Shown here: positions 51,440-60,321 of the stretch, one piece after another
Position numbering within the stretch: position 1 is the stretch's first letter
Layout of the letters: each line of letters starts with the position of its first letter
Assembly (NCBI RefSeq): GCF_007830335.1
Contig: NZ_VLKU01000016.1
Coordinates: 1 to 64,000 of the forward strand
Source: Paracoccus sulfuroxidans
Lineage (GTDB): Bacteria; Pseudomonadota; Alphaproteobacteria; Rhodobacterales; Rhodobacteraceae
Length of the DNA: 64,000 nt
Reading direction: 5' to 3'
Made by a program: the position numbers and the translations under genes
Notes under the pieces: model-generated
What the model saw: the letters and a program-made list of their open reading frames with translations, nothing else
Database searches by the model: none
What the model was told of the DNA's origin: nothing

Positions 51440-52005
51440 GATCCTAGCCTTCGATATGTGTCTGATGTCATTAGCACGAAGTTTCAGCACCTTAGCAACC
51501 TCAAAGTGTTGAAGATTGACAGCTTGGGACCATCTTCTCGAAGGGCGAGCGTACGAATCTCGAAGCCATGAATAGTCACCGGCCGCCTACGTCGCATATG
51601 ACTTCCGATGTCCTTGGATCCCTGCTCGCCGCACAAATGATCAACGAGCCGATCTTCTCGCCGCGGATCGCGCGAAAGGCTGCTCATCGGGGATTTTTTG
51701 CAGCTGCTGTGCCGCGCTACCGTCAGGCCGCTTTCCGCCCTCTCACGACCTTCACTTACCCATTTCGTCGTCTGCTGACTGAGTGTCTGCTTTTTCACTG
51801 TCTCTGCGTCTGCCACGATGCAACGCCGATAGACCGCATACTCTCAACTGGACGATCACGGGATCGGGCCGGCAGTCTTCCTCGCTGCACCCGCAAACGG
51901 CGGCTAGGTCCCGCATAGCAGACAGTTTGCGGTCATTTCACAACCATCCATCTGTTGATGGCGCCCATGGCCTCTGCGCCCCACCTAACCTACCGGATGG
52001 CCGGC
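51440..52005. other. Intergenic region upstream of the ATPase operon
   Basis: About 565 bp. Frames on both strands are short and biased and match no family I know. It must hold the promoter for the ATPase-nuclease operon. The base composition varies sharply across it, so it may be a recombination seam. Confidence 0.35.
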
Positions 52006-52236
52006 CTATTGCTCTCGGCGCAGCCTGGCTTCCTCCAGTGCAACTTCGAGAGCATCAAAGTGCAGATCGCCAAGCGCGCTGTTTTGGCAAAGGCTCATGA
52101 CGGCTTCATAGGCTTCCTGCCGTGACCAGCCTGCCATCTCGGCTGATCTGATCAGCCCCAGAAACTCGTGCTCCAGCGCAGCCTCACAGTCGATTTTCCG
52201 ATCCGGATAGCCTCGCTTGTCTTTGGGTCCAAGCAT
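52006..52236 (-). CDS. Small hypothetical protein
   Basis: A 76-residue acidic helical protein (EFLGLIRSAEMAGWSRQEAYEAVMSL, then LHFDALEVALEEARLRR). ATG 52236 follows a strong GGGAGGGAG. Proteins of this kind are common on Rhodobacterales plasmids, but no function is known. Confidence 0.65.
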   Translation of the reverse strand: MLGPKDKRGYPDRKIDCEAALEHEFLGLIRSAEMAGWSRQEAYEAVMSLCQNSALGDLHFDALEVALEEARLRREQ

Positions 52237-52352
52237 GTCTCCCTCCCTCAGACCGGGAAGGGATCTGAATGCCCTGCCCCGATGCGCGGAGAAGATTTGC
52301 GATCTGCGGAACAAAGTCTAGTCCTTTGGGTCTAGCCGAATGGACAACTCTC

Positions 52353-53027
52353 TTACCCTTCGCTGTCCTTCGTCAGCCCAATTCCCGTCGCGACGATGCG
52401 CATCTGATCTGCCGGGAAGGGCTTCAGCAGGGCAAAGGCCTGGTCTTCGCTCCCCGTCAGCCAGGTTTCATGGTCATCCGGGTGCAGGATCACCGGCATG
52501 CGCGTCGGATGGACCGGCTTGACCAGTTCGTTGGCGGTCGTCGTCACCATCGTATGGGTCACCCATTGCCCTTCCTCGCCCTCGATCCCGGGCTGGCCGT
52601 CGCGCCAGAGACCGGCAAAGGCAAAGAGGGGCCGGGGTTCCTCGCCCGTGATGGCGAACCACACATCTGTCGCGGGATTGCGGCCCTTGGCCTCCCTGAA
52701 ACTTGTTGCAGGGATCAGGCAGCGGCGATGAAGAAAGCTGTCCTTCCAGAGCCCGGTCCGACGCAGCTTGTCGTCGCGCGCATTGTTCCAGGCGTCGGGC
52801 TTCAATAGCTTTCCTGTTTTCTCGGAAGTCTTCGGGGTCAGAAACCCCCAATGCATCCTCACGAGCTCGCGCGCCCCGCTGGTGGCAAGGCGCACGACCG
52901 GGGCCTCATATTTCGGCCAGATGGCTGGCAGCGGCTCCGCATTGCCGAGGTGGTCAAGATCCGGCTCGATCCGAAACAGCTGACGCATCGCGTCCTTCGT
53001 CGCCATATTGGCAAAGAGATTGCAAAT
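52353..53027 (-). CDS. SOS-response-associated peptidase (SRAP, YedK/HMCES type) with apparent ATT start
   Basis: A 224-residue protein that shields abasic sites in single-stranded DNA by a covalent bond through Cys2. The protein should start Met-Cys-Asn-Leu-Phe; the codon before TGC-AAT is ATT (53027-53025), with GAGGG 7 bases upstream and no ATG, GTG or TTG in a position that would leave Cys at residue 2. Other motifs are WNNARDDKL, SFREAKG with the catalytic Glu, and VHPTRMPVIL with the His. The length fits the family exactly. It follows the gene at 53047 by 19 bases and shares its SOS-type control region. Confidence 0.82.
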   Translation of the reverse strand: MCNLFANMATKDAMRQLFRIEPDLDHLGNAEPLPAIWPKYEAPVVRLATSGARELVRMHWGFLTPKTSEKTGKLLKPDAWNNARDDKLRRTGLWKDSFLHRRCLIPATSFREAKGRNPATDVWFAITGEEPRPLFAFAGLWRDGQPGIEGEEGQWVTHTMVTTTANELVKPVHPTRMPVILHPDDHETWLTGSEDQAFALLKPFPADQMRIVATGIGLTKDSEG

Positions 53028-53046
53028 GGCCGTGCCCTCCCCCGTG

Positions 53047-53361
53047 TCAGCGCAGTCTGCCTCTGTGGCCCTCTTCGAGCAAGGCTGCGATCCGCTGCAG
53101 CTCGCGGATACGCAGGCCGGGGTTCGCAAGAGCAGCGCCCCTGCCCCATGCCTGCTGCAGCATCTCGCCCTTCGGGTGATCCTTGCAGGCTTTCCAGAGC
53201 GCAACCGTTACCTCCGCATCCGTACGGACGTCGAAGCGCCCCGCCTGCCCGGCCGCGTCGCGCAGGCGCTGCAGCGATCCCGCCAGCTCTTCGCGCCCGG
53301 CGATCTGTTCGGACCAGGCTCCGCCAAAGGCCACGTTGCGGAGTTGGTCTTTCCTGTCCAT
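53047..53361 (-). CDS. Hypothetical protein of the SOS cassette
   Basis: A 104-residue mostly helical protein (SLQRLRDAAGQAGRFDVRTD, EVTVALWKACKDHPKGEMLQQAW). Not recognised. It is the first gene of the minus-strand unit with SRAP, divergent from the Y-family polymerase and just beyond the LexA box, which suggests a DNA-damage role. Confidence 0.6.
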   Translation of the reverse strand: MDRKDQLRNVAFGGAWSEQIAGREELAGSLQRLRDAAGQAGRFDVRTDAEVTVALWKACKDHPKGEMLQQAWGRGAALANPGLRIRELQRIAALLEEGHRGRLR

Positions 53362-53383
53362 TTCGCCCTCTTGCCATCAATGA

Positions 53384-53398
53384 GAACAAACATAGAAC
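53384..53398. promoter_or_regulatory. LexA (SOS) box
   Basis: GAACAAACATAGAAC fits the alphaproteobacterial LexA site, which is GTTC-N7-GTTC read on the other strand. It lies between the divergent polymerase gene and the minus-strand SRAP unit and could control both. Confidence 0.85.
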
Positions 53399-53434
53399 AT
53401 AAACGCGAAAACACCATCCCGCAGGTTTAGCGCC

Positions 53435-54637
53435 ATGACCCCCTTTCGCGTCGCATATCTGGACATGAACAGCTTCTTCGCCTCCGTGGAGCAGGAGCTC
53501 GATCCGGCCCTGCGCGGCAAGCCGGTGGCGATCACCGCTGTTGATTCGAACTCCGGGGCCTGCGTTGCTGCCAGCTATGAGGCCAAGGCCTTCGGGGTCC
53601 GGACCGGCACGCGCGTGGCAGATGCCCGCAGGCTCTGTCCCGGCATCATCTTCCTGCCGTCCCGGCACCGGCTCTATGTGCGCTTCAACCTCGCGGTGGC
53701 CGATGTGCTCGATCGCTATGCCGAACTCACCCATATTCGCTCGGTCGATGAATTCCAGCTGGCGCTCTCCGGTGACGCCCAGACCCTGGAGGGGGCATGT
53801 GCGCTGGTCGCGCAGCTCAAGGCGGCGGTGGCAAAGGAAGTCGGGCCGCGATTACGCTTCTCTGCGGGCCTTGGACCCAATCATTTGCTGGCAAAAATTG
53901 CGGGGAAGTTGGACAAGCCCGACGGGCTGCAATGGCTCTCACCGGACAACATGCCGGAACGCATTGCGCATCTCTCCCTCGATGACCTGCCGGGGATCTC
54001 GCGGGCCATGAAGGAGCGGCTGTTTCGCGCGGGGGTTTATGATGTGGTCTCGCTCTGCCAGCTCGATCCGCGCCATGCCCGCCAGATCTGGCGCTCCGTC
54101 GAAGGCGAACGCTTCGTGCGCATGCTGCAAGGGATGGACATTCCGATCATCGCCACGCAGCGCGGTGGCTATGGCAATTCAAAAGTGCTCTCGCCAGAGT
54201 TTCGCGCGCCGCGCCGGGCCTATCAGGTCGGGCGCTGGCTGGTCGAAAAGGCCACCGCCCGGCTGCGCCGTGACGGTCGGGTGGCGGCGCGGTTTTCGCT
54301 GACCGTCTCGTTCTTCGAAGGCCAGACCTGGGCGCGAGGGGTCTCCTGCTTTCCGACGCAGGACACGGCCTTTTTCCTGCGCCTGCATCGCGCCCTCTGG
54401 CGGGCGCTCTGGCGCAACGGACCGCCCGGCCCGGTCATCTCTCTAGGCGTCAATCTGACCGAGGTGGATTTGCTCGACCGACGCCAGGGCGACCTGCTGG
54501 CCCCCCTCGCCCCCGCCGAGCGGACACGCGGCGAGCGCGTGTCCGTAGCGGTCGATCAGATCAATGCCCGCTTCGGCGACGGCATGATCCGCTACGGCAT
54601 CCATGCCGCCCATCCGGGCTTTTTCGAGCGAGGCTGA
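53435..54637 (+). CDS. Y-family DNA polymerase (DinB/UmuC family)
   Basis: A 400-residue translesion polymerase. Palm residues are VAYLDMNSFFASVEQ (first Asp) and HIRSVDEFQLAL (Asp-Glu pair). The finger region is AASYEAKAFGVRTGTRVADARRLCPG, the HhH is SLDDLPGISRAMKERLFRAGV, and the little-finger domain follows. The C-terminal end has no obvious clamp-binding motif. It sits behind the LexA box, so it should be induced by DNA damage. Confidence 0.92.
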   Translation: MTPFRVAYLDMNSFFASVEQELDPALRGKPVAITAVDSNSGACVAASYEAKAFGVRTGTRVADARRLCPGIIFLPSRHRLYVRFNLAVADVLDRYAELTHIRSVDEFQLALSGDAQTLEGACALVAQLKAAVAKEVGPRLRFSAGLGPNHLLAKIAGKLDKPDGLQWLSPDNMPERIAHLSLDDLPGISRAMKERLFRAGVYDVVSLCQLDPRHARQIWRSVEGERFVRMLQGMDIPIIATQRGGYGNSKVLSPEFRAPRRAYQVGRWLVEKATARLRRDGRVAARFSLTVSFFEGQTWARGVSCFPTQDTAFFLRLHRALWRALWRNGPPGPVISLGVNLTEVDLLDRRQGDLLAPLAPAERTRGERVSVAVDQINARFGDGMIRYGIHAAHPGFFERG

Positions 54638-54643
54638 AGGCGA

Positions 54644-54961
54644 TCAGATCGCCAGATCGTCCAGGCTCGCGCCTTTTTCGAGGCGGGCCTGCACCCAGGC
54701 GGGCTTACGGCCGCGACCGGTCCAGGTCCGCGACGGATCGTCGGGATCGGCATATTTGGCGGCAACGGTGCGTTTTCCAGTTGCAGCAGCGTCAAGAAGC
54801 TCCTTGAGCGCGAACCCGTGCTCCTTTGCCGCTTCTGTCGCGGCGGCCAGCGCCTTTTGCACCCGCTGCGCCTCATAGGTTTCGATCTGACGGGCAACTT
54901 GCTTTTGCAGAGCCTGCAGCTCAGACAGGGTCATGGCGGTGAGATCAATGGACTGGCTCAT
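54644..54961 (-). CDS. H-NS-family nucleoid protein
   Basis: A 105-residue protein. The N-terminal coiled coil (LSELQALQKQVARQIETYEAQR) mediates oligomers; the C-terminal DNA-binding part is KYADPDDPSRTWTGRGRKPAW, the signature of the family, with the TGRGRKP hook. It silences AT-rich DNA; carried on a plasmid it may hide foreign genes such as the AT-rich ones nearby. Convergent with the polymerase gene, 6 bases apart. Confidence 0.92.
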   Translation of the reverse strand: MSQSIDLTAMTLSELQALQKQVARQIETYEAQRVQKALAAATEAAKEHGFALKELLDAAATGKRTVAAKYADPDDPSRTWTGRGRKPAWVQARLEKGASLDDLAI

Positions 54962-55237
54962 ATAGGAAATGCTCCTTTGGGTTATCTGAGGCCCGATAGA
55001 GGTACAAAGTACTGGCTTTGAAATAGATGCACCAGACATTTATTCCCGCATTGTCTATGATCAGATGCTTGCTGACAGCAAATACAGTTAAGAAATTAAT
55101 GCGATTGTTCCGTTTGTAATCGACTTGTCGTTGTGTCGATTATGCGAGTTTGATAATATGATCTATATGTCGCTGAGCCTATATCCTGCGGTGCGAGATC
55201 GGCGCGATATGAGCAAAATGAACTCGCTAACGGCACG

Positions 55238-55462
55238 ATGGATACAGTAATGACCTATTTCGTGAAACCTGCCTATTACACGAAGAAGGGTGAGCCCAAG
55301 CTGGCAATCTACTATCAGTCCGAGCCCATGCGCATGCCGGATGGCAAACTGGTCACGCCCAAAGCCGTTCCGGTCGTGATCGCCGCCAACTATCTCGATG
55401 ATCCCGCGACCGTGCTTGGGGCCATGGTCGCGATCCTGAACGGTCCGCAAGCGGAGCGTTAA
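55238..55462 (+). CDS. Small conserved hypothetical protein, paralogue of 47854
   Basis: A 74-residue protein (YFVKPAYYTKKGEPKLAIYY, then ITLDDPATVLGAM-like end as NYLDDPATVLGAMVAILNG). ATG 55238 or 55250 could start it. It probably forms a small beta-rich fold. Neither copy matches a family I know. The sequence and reading frame are intact here, unlike at 47854. Confidence 0.6.
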   Translation: MDTVMTYFVKPAYYTKKGEPKLAIYYQSEPMRMPDGKLVTPKAVPVVIAANYLDDPATVLGAMVAILNGPQAER

Positions 55463-55638
55463 GCTCTTTCTAGGTAATGAAAATATTGCACAAGAAAAAA
55501 GTCGGATCATAGAATTAACATTCTATCAGGGCAAAGAGCCAGTAGCCTTGTTCCCGAGAGGTGCTTTGAGGGTACTTCCAATGGCTCTAAAGTATATTTT
55601 TGGTCAATCCCTGGGCGGATGCCTTCCTGCATCAACTG

Positions 55639-55983
55639 TCAATCTATGAAAACATACGTGTTGTACTTTTTTTCATCATCGGCGGGCTCCGAAAAACTTA
55701 CATTTCTTGGGGCGCCATTGATCACAAGAGATATCTCGGAGCCAGAATTATTTTTTCTGCCTCCAAATTGCAGTGCATATGCTTCAGCTTCGTGATAACG
55801 CACTCCTATGTATCCGCTTTTACGACCTTTTTTTAGAAGATCTGATAGATCTTTCTTGATTAATCCCGCTCGCATCGGTTTTTTAAGAATAAGCACCCAA
55901 GCTAGGTACATTCCTAGTGCGATCCATGCAGGAGGAAACGCGAAACCAAGGCCGCCTAGTCCCGCAACAACTACCCAGTTCAT
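55639..55983 (-). CDS. Hypothetical membrane protein
   Basis: A 114-residue protein from ATG 55983, behind AAGGAAAG; ATG 56010 would add 9 residues. One or two membrane helices cover residues 2-35 (WVVVAGLGGLGFAFPPAWIAL, MYLAWVLIL), followed by a basic, soluble tail with SGYIGVRYHEAEAYALQFGG. AT-rich. No family recognised. Confidence 0.5.
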   Translation of the reverse strand: MNWVVVAGLGGLGFAFPPAWIALGMYLAWVLILKKPMRAGLIKKDLSDLLKKGRKSGYIGVRYHEAEAYALQFGGRKNNSGSEISLVINGAPRNVSFSEPADDEKKYNTYVFID

Positions 55984-56010
55984 CTGCGTCTTTCCTTTTT
56001 TGCTCTCCAT

Positions 56011-56489
56011 TATGCAATGTGTTTAGTGATAATCGTGGCGCGTCAATCGATAAGTTGGTCTCGATGCTGGATGGTATTTCACTCGGTGCATAGGTCATAT
56101 GCAGCAAACCGCGCGCCACCGGCTTGTTGTCGTCCTGATGCGGAATTGGTGCCAATGGTTGCTGCTGCCAGAAAGTCCGCGAACCTGTCAGCGTCGAGGC
56201 TACCCCGGTAATCAATACTAGTGCGTCTGCCGCCCGCTGCGCAGTCGTCACCGGGCTCTCGTCCGGCCTGCGGCCCGGACCCAAGCCGATCAGGCCGATG
56301 CAACCAGGCTGCGGCGGCCGACCAGCCGTCTCGTCCCGAGCCGCCTGCCTGACCCCCGGTCCGGGTCGCCCTGCCCTGCCCGTCTCGGCCCTGCGGGGTC
56401 CGATCCCTGACGCAAATGGGGCGGTTCCCCTTGAAACTGTGCCAATGCCTTTTTAATGGTAAATTAATGCCCTGCGGCGGAGTCTAATT
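56011..56489. other. Intergenic region without a supported gene
   Basis: About 480 bp. A minus-strand frame with SLDADRFADFLAAATIG at about 56200 is the only suggestive piece, possibly an old gene fragment. GC-rich and AT-rich parts meet near 56430. Confidence 0.35.
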
Positions 56490-56720
56490 GTGATCACTCA
56501 ATGGGTTATACTGACCGGAATCACCGCGATCCTCTGCCTTTTTCTGTCCGTTTACGGTACTGAGAAGTATAGATCCGCGCTGCGACAGTGGGCATTGGGG
56601 GCTGCGTTGCTTTGCGGTGCGTTCGTCCTGGGACCTCCAATTGACCGAGTTGCGGGCGCAGTTGCAGTGGTTCTGGGACTTTTTTGGCTTCTACGCCTTT
56701 TTCTGGCGGGCCGAATTTAA
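56490..56720 (+). CDS. Small membrane protein
   Basis: A 76-residue protein from GTG 56490 with three predicted helices (WVILTGITAILCLFLSVYG, WALGAALLCGAFVLGP, VAVVLGLFWLLRLFLAG). No family recognised. The upstream sequence has GGCGGAG 10 bases before the start. It could equally be a random hydrophobic frame, though its length and helix spacing are regular. Confidence 0.45.
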   Translation: MITQWVILTGITAILCLFLSVYGTEKYRSALRQWALGAALLCGAFVLGPPIDRVAGAVAVVLGLFWLLRLFLAGRI

Positions 56721-57195
56721 ACCTATCTGACGCAGACGGTGACCCGCTGCAGGCGTCCGCTCCCTGGCGGCTGGAAAAGCTGACGCAAGAGAAGATCGGA
56801 TGCAGCCCGCGCCAGGCGCGCGGGCCATGGTCAATCCATGGACGTGACCGGGCATCGACGCGGGCCTTGCCCGCGCTCATCCCGGCCCCGACGACCTTTC
56901 TTTTCCTTTGGTGTCCGCCCAACATGCCTGCCCCGGCCGGTCAATAGGCAAGCGCCGCCCGTTCCGCGCGTCGTCGTCCAGGCGGGCCGTGTCCTCGCGC
57001 TCTGCGCTGCGGGCCGCACCACCCCGCCCTCCCGACCTTTGACAGTCCGGTGCAGGCCCGTGGGTCGGGCTTCGCCCTCACCCACTCTGTTCCGCCGAAT
57101 ACATGCGTATTCGGTCACAGATTGGCCGAGGCGCAGCCCATCGGCGGAACGAGGCAACAGACCTCGCCGCCCATCACCGCAGAAAGGAAACCCCA
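56721..57195. other. Non-coding region upstream of relaxosome genes, possible oriT
   Basis: No gene is supported. Two inverted repeats lie near its right end: GTGGGTCGGGC (57060-57070) with GCCCTCACCCAC (57074-57085), and CCGAATAC (57095-57102), ATGC, GTATTCGG (57107-57114). Inverted repeats next to mob genes are typical of oriT, but no nic motif was recognised, and the first hairpin may be a structural element of the DUF932 leader instead. Confidence 0.4.
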
Positions 57196-57651
57196 ATGGG
57201 TTACAATATGAGCCGCTACACCCGCGCCATCCACGTTGGTTCCCGCATCGCCACCGGCCAGCCGCTCAGCAATGAGGAATTGCAGGCCGCCGTTCCCTCG
57301 ATCTTTGCGACGGAAGCGCATGAAAGCCGCAGCGCACGCTTTGCGCCCGTCCCCACGGTCACCGTGCTGGACGGATTGCGGGCCGAAGGCTTTGAGCCCT
57401 TCAGCGCCGTGCAGGCCCGCACCCGTGTTGAAGGCAAGACCGAGCTTCACAAGATCGGCGTCAATGTGAACCAGATTGCCCTGGCTGCGAACCGCGGCCG
57501 GACCGATCTGCTTCAGCACCAATGGGCAGAGATCAACGAGTTGCGCCGGGTTTTGCCGGAAGCCCGGGGGTTCCTGAAGGCGGCCATGGACGAACAGCGT
57601 CGCAAGGGCGTCCGGCTCTACGAGAAATTCGCCGAGCAAGATCATGTCTGA
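57196..57651 (+). CDS. Chimeric protein: DUF932 N-terminus joined to MobC-like C-terminus
   Basis: A 151-residue protein with ribosome site AAAGGAAA. Residues 1-85 fit the start of plasmid DUF932 proteins (LSNEELQAAVPSIFATEAHESRS, VPTVTVLDGLRAEGFEPFSAVQARTRVEGK; landmarks). Residues 86-151 (KIGVNVNQIALAANRG, then INELRRVLPEARGFLKAAMD) resemble the C-terminal half of MobC-type relaxosome proteins. DUF932 proteins are normally 250 residues or more and end differently. It overlaps the relaxase start by 8 bases as MobC genes do. Probably a recombination product. Confidence 0.65.
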   Translation: MGYNMSRYTRAIHVGSRIATGQPLSNEELQAAVPSIFATEAHESRSARFAPVPTVTVLDGLRAEGFEPFSAVQARTRVEGKTELHKIGVNVNQIALAANRGRTDLLQHQWAEINELRRVLPEARGFLKAAMDEQRRKGVRLYEKFAEQDHV

Positions 57652-59491
57652 CTCGATCGCCCGTGACCTGATCGGCGAGATCGAGTTCCGTCGCAACCTC
57701 GCCGGGGCAGCCCGATCGTTGACCCTCACCGCCCGGCAATCCTTCAACCGGTTCGGGTTCACCTCCAAGGCCCGGAATCTGTGGCGGATGGCACAGGGCT
57801 CCAACTCGGTCGTGTTGAAGAAGATCGCGCGAGGGGGCACGCATAGCGCCAAACAGCTTGGCAATCAGTTCGATTACCTGTTCGGAAAGTCGACCTCACT
57901 CTTTGGGAACATGGTCGAGCATGATCCGAATGGCCGCTCGCTCAGCAAGGGGGAGCGCAAGGAGATCGTGGACATGTGGAGCGATGGCTGGACGGGTTCC
58001 CCGAAGAACGGGCAGACCACGCATCTGCTCGTGTCCTTCCCGGCCGATCTGGCGCCCAGAAAGGCGAAGCTGATTGCCGAGGCCTGGGCGGCCGAAATGT
58101 TCCAATCCGGCATTCATGCTGACGACGAATGGGCCTATGTCGCGGCGCTGCACACCGACCGCGCCAATCCCCATGTCCATATCGTTGTGAACAATCGCGG
58201 CATCGCACAGGGGACCTGGTTCTTCATGGCGAAGACCCATGCCTTCAACCTGACCGTGATGAAAGATCGAATCGTCGAGATCGCCGCCGAGGAGGGTGTA
58301 CGGCTGGATGCCACGTCTCGGCTTGAGCGCGGCATCCTGAGCTACGGTCCATCGCGGGCCGAGATCGAGGGTGCGAAGCGCGAGCATCGGCCGGTGCGCG
58401 AACGCATGCGCGAGGGTCGAGCGCTGCAGGACGCATTGGAGGACATCGCCGCCAATGCCGTGATTGCGCGCAATCTGGCCGGTGTCGCCGATCAGGTTCA
58501 GCTGGCCGGGATCGCGGCCAATCTCGACAAGGCTGCGTCGATCCTTGAGCGCGGCGGCATCATTCGCCCGAAGGATATGGAGGTCATCATGCAAGACGGC
58601 GCAATTCGATCCCTGTCGGATCTGCGGCAGGAGTTCGCGGGCTGGTTTGAAAACGCAGAACAGTTGATCGAGGCCAAGCCCGCGCAGGAGCGTCAGGATC
58701 TGCTCCGCGAACTTCATCAGGTCAGTGGCGAAATTCTTGAAGATCTCGGAGATGCACGCGGGGCCGCATTGATGCGGCGGGGTCCACGCGCGGCTCTCTA
58801 TCAGACCCGGCTTGAGGCAGGGCAGATCAGCCGTGACGGGACGACGGTCGAGATCGGCCCGGTTGCCGCACAGGAGATGCGCCAGAGCGTGCAGGACGCA
58901 GCCGCCAGGATCGGCATTCGCCCCGACGTGATTGCGCAACGTCTTGAGGCTGGCGCGGGGAATGCCTGGCAGGAACGCCAATGGATCAAGGCCGACCTGT
59001 TTGCGGTGGCCGAAGCCCGTCACCTCGACCTCACCCGCGAGAAAGACCGTGGTCTTGCGGGCGATCTGGCTGACAGGTTCTATACGCAGGCGGCCAGGGT
59101 CCTGAACCGTGGTTTCGAGGCGACGCAGCATCACACCAACGATCAGCTGACGCGCACCCTCTCCAGCATGGCGCGGGGGCTGGCGCAAGGACAGGACCTG
59201 CGGTTCGGCCATGAGGAACAGGCCGCCCGCTTCGCCAATGATCTCAAAGAGCGCTATGGCAACGATGTCGTGCATCGCATCGCCCAAGGTGATGACCGCG
59301 CGCTGGCCGTGGACTTCCCCGATGCCGACAAGCGCCGCGACGTCGCCCTGTCGATCATCTCGGCCGCCAAGGCCCACCAGAGCCTCGGTCTCACCCTGCG
59401 TGAAGCCGAACAGGCGGAGGTTAGGCTGAAAGAGCGGGACGCACCAGCGCAAGACCGCAAGCATGAGCGCGATGATGGCTGGGGCATTTGA
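57644..59491 (+). CDS. VirD2/MobA-type relaxase
   Basis: A 615-residue relaxase that nicks oriT and leads the strand into the recipient. The metal-binding motif III is ALHTDRANPHVHIVVNNRG at about residues 167-185, and HLLVSFPADLAPRKAKLIAEAW precedes it. The catalytic Tyr is probably in the first 100 residues (NQFDYLFGKS). The C-terminal half is helical and ends in a domain shared with the protein at 35696 (EEQAARFANDLKERYG). ATG 57644 is inside the upstream gene. Confidence 0.88.
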   Translation: MSDSIARDLIGEIEFRRNLAGAARSLTLTARQSFNRFGFTSKARNLWRMAQGSNSVVLKKIARGGTHSAKQLGNQFDYLFGKSTSLFGNMVEHDPNGRSLSKGERKEIVDMWSDGWTGSPKNGQTTHLLVSFPADLAPRKAKLIAEAWAAEMFQSGIHADDEWAYVAALHTDRANPHVHIVVNNRGIAQGTWFFMAKTHAFNLTVMKDRIVEIAAEEGVRLDATSRLERGILSYGPSRAEIEGAKREHRPVRERMREGRALQDALEDIAANAVIARNLAGVADQVQLAGIAANLDKAASILERGGIIRPKDMEVIMQDGAIRSLSDLRQEFAGWFENAEQLIEAKPAQERQDLLRELHQVSGEILEDLGDARGAALMRRGPRAALYQTRLEAGQISRDGTTVEIGPVAAQEMRQSVQDAAARIGIRPDVIAQRLEAGAGNAWQERQWIKADLFAVAEARHLDLTREKDRGLAGDLADRFYTQAARVLNRGFEATQHHTNDQLTRTLSSMARGLAQGQDLRFGHEEQAARFANDLKERYGNDVVHRIAQGDDRALAVDFPDADKRRDVALSIISAAKAHQSLGLTLREAEQAEVRLKERDAPAQDRKHERDDGWGI

Positions 59492-59546
59492 TTCACGTTC
59501 AAGAAAGAAAAGCGCGGTGATCAGCATGCCTGGAATACCGTTGAAT

Positions 59547-59569
59547 GTTGATTACCGTCGAGACGTGAT
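59547..59569. repeat. 23-bp repeat, left copy (flanks groESL region)
   Basis: TGTTGATTACCGTCGAGACG plus TGA matches 63104-63126 at 22 of 23 positions in the same orientation. Both copies lie close to IS3 remnants, so they are probably IS ends or target-linked pieces. Confidence 0.75.
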
Positions 59570-59593
59570 CCTGATCCTCCCCCCGTGTGGTGG

Positions 59594-60294
59594 TCCGCTG
59601 TTATGCTTAGGAACGGTGGATCAAGAATTGAAAACAACCGACCGAAGCCGGAAGAGATTGTTTCGAAGTTACGACAAGTTGAGGTTCTGATGGGGCAAGG
59701 TCAGTCCCGTCAGGACGCGATCAGACGTAGCGGGGTTGTCGCGCAAGTCTACTACCGCTGGCGCAAGCAATCTGGTGCAATGGGCCCAGACCAGTTGAAA
59801 GAGCTGAAACGTCTTCAGCAGGAGAATGAACTGCTCAGACGTGCGGTGACGTTGGACAAACTGATCATGAAGGAGGCCGCCAGGGGAACCGAAGATCCGC
59901 GTCAGCGAAGCTTGTGTCAGCCCCGCTGGCCGCCTAGCCTGCATTGACCATGGCCGCAGTGAGTTTGGCATTTCCGAGCGTCGGGCTTGCCACGTGCTCC
60001 GTCAACATCGTTCGACACAACGCCAAATGCAGCGAGGGCGGGCGGATGAAGATCGCTGGTCACGGAAAGGATCGAGTTGGCTCGACAGTATGGCCGCTAC
60101 GGCTGTCGCCAGACAGCGGCTCTGTTGCGGAATGCCGGATGGCAGGGGAACGACTGGCGGGTCGAATGCCTATGGCGGCGAGAGGGGCTGATCACATGAC
60201 CAAGCTCTGTGTCTGGTTCGGCGTTCCGCCGTCCATTGCGAGCCAAATAGAGCCGCCCCAACCGCGAGGCGGTAGACGCGTGCGGATCACCTAG
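59594..60294 (+). pseudogene. IS3-family transposase remnants (orfA and start of orfB)
   Basis: The first part reads EEIVSKLRQVEVLMGQGQSR, YYRWRKQSGAMGPDQLKELK and LQQENELLRRAV, the orfA helix-turn-helix and leucine zipper of IS3 elements of the IS407 type. A small deletion shortens RRAVxDLTLDK to RRAVTLDK. After the frame change, orfB pieces (GISERRACHVLRQHRSTQRQ, QTAALLRNAGWQ) appear in other frames. The integrase core is missing. Confidence 0.8.
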
Positions 60295-60321
60295 GTGGTT
60301 CAGCCCCGGCATCGGTAGAGA

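Noticed and set aside
51484..51816. 110-codon minus-strand frame upstream of the ATPase operon
   Set aside because: No family match, no ribosome site, biased composition; overlaps equally open frames on the other strand.
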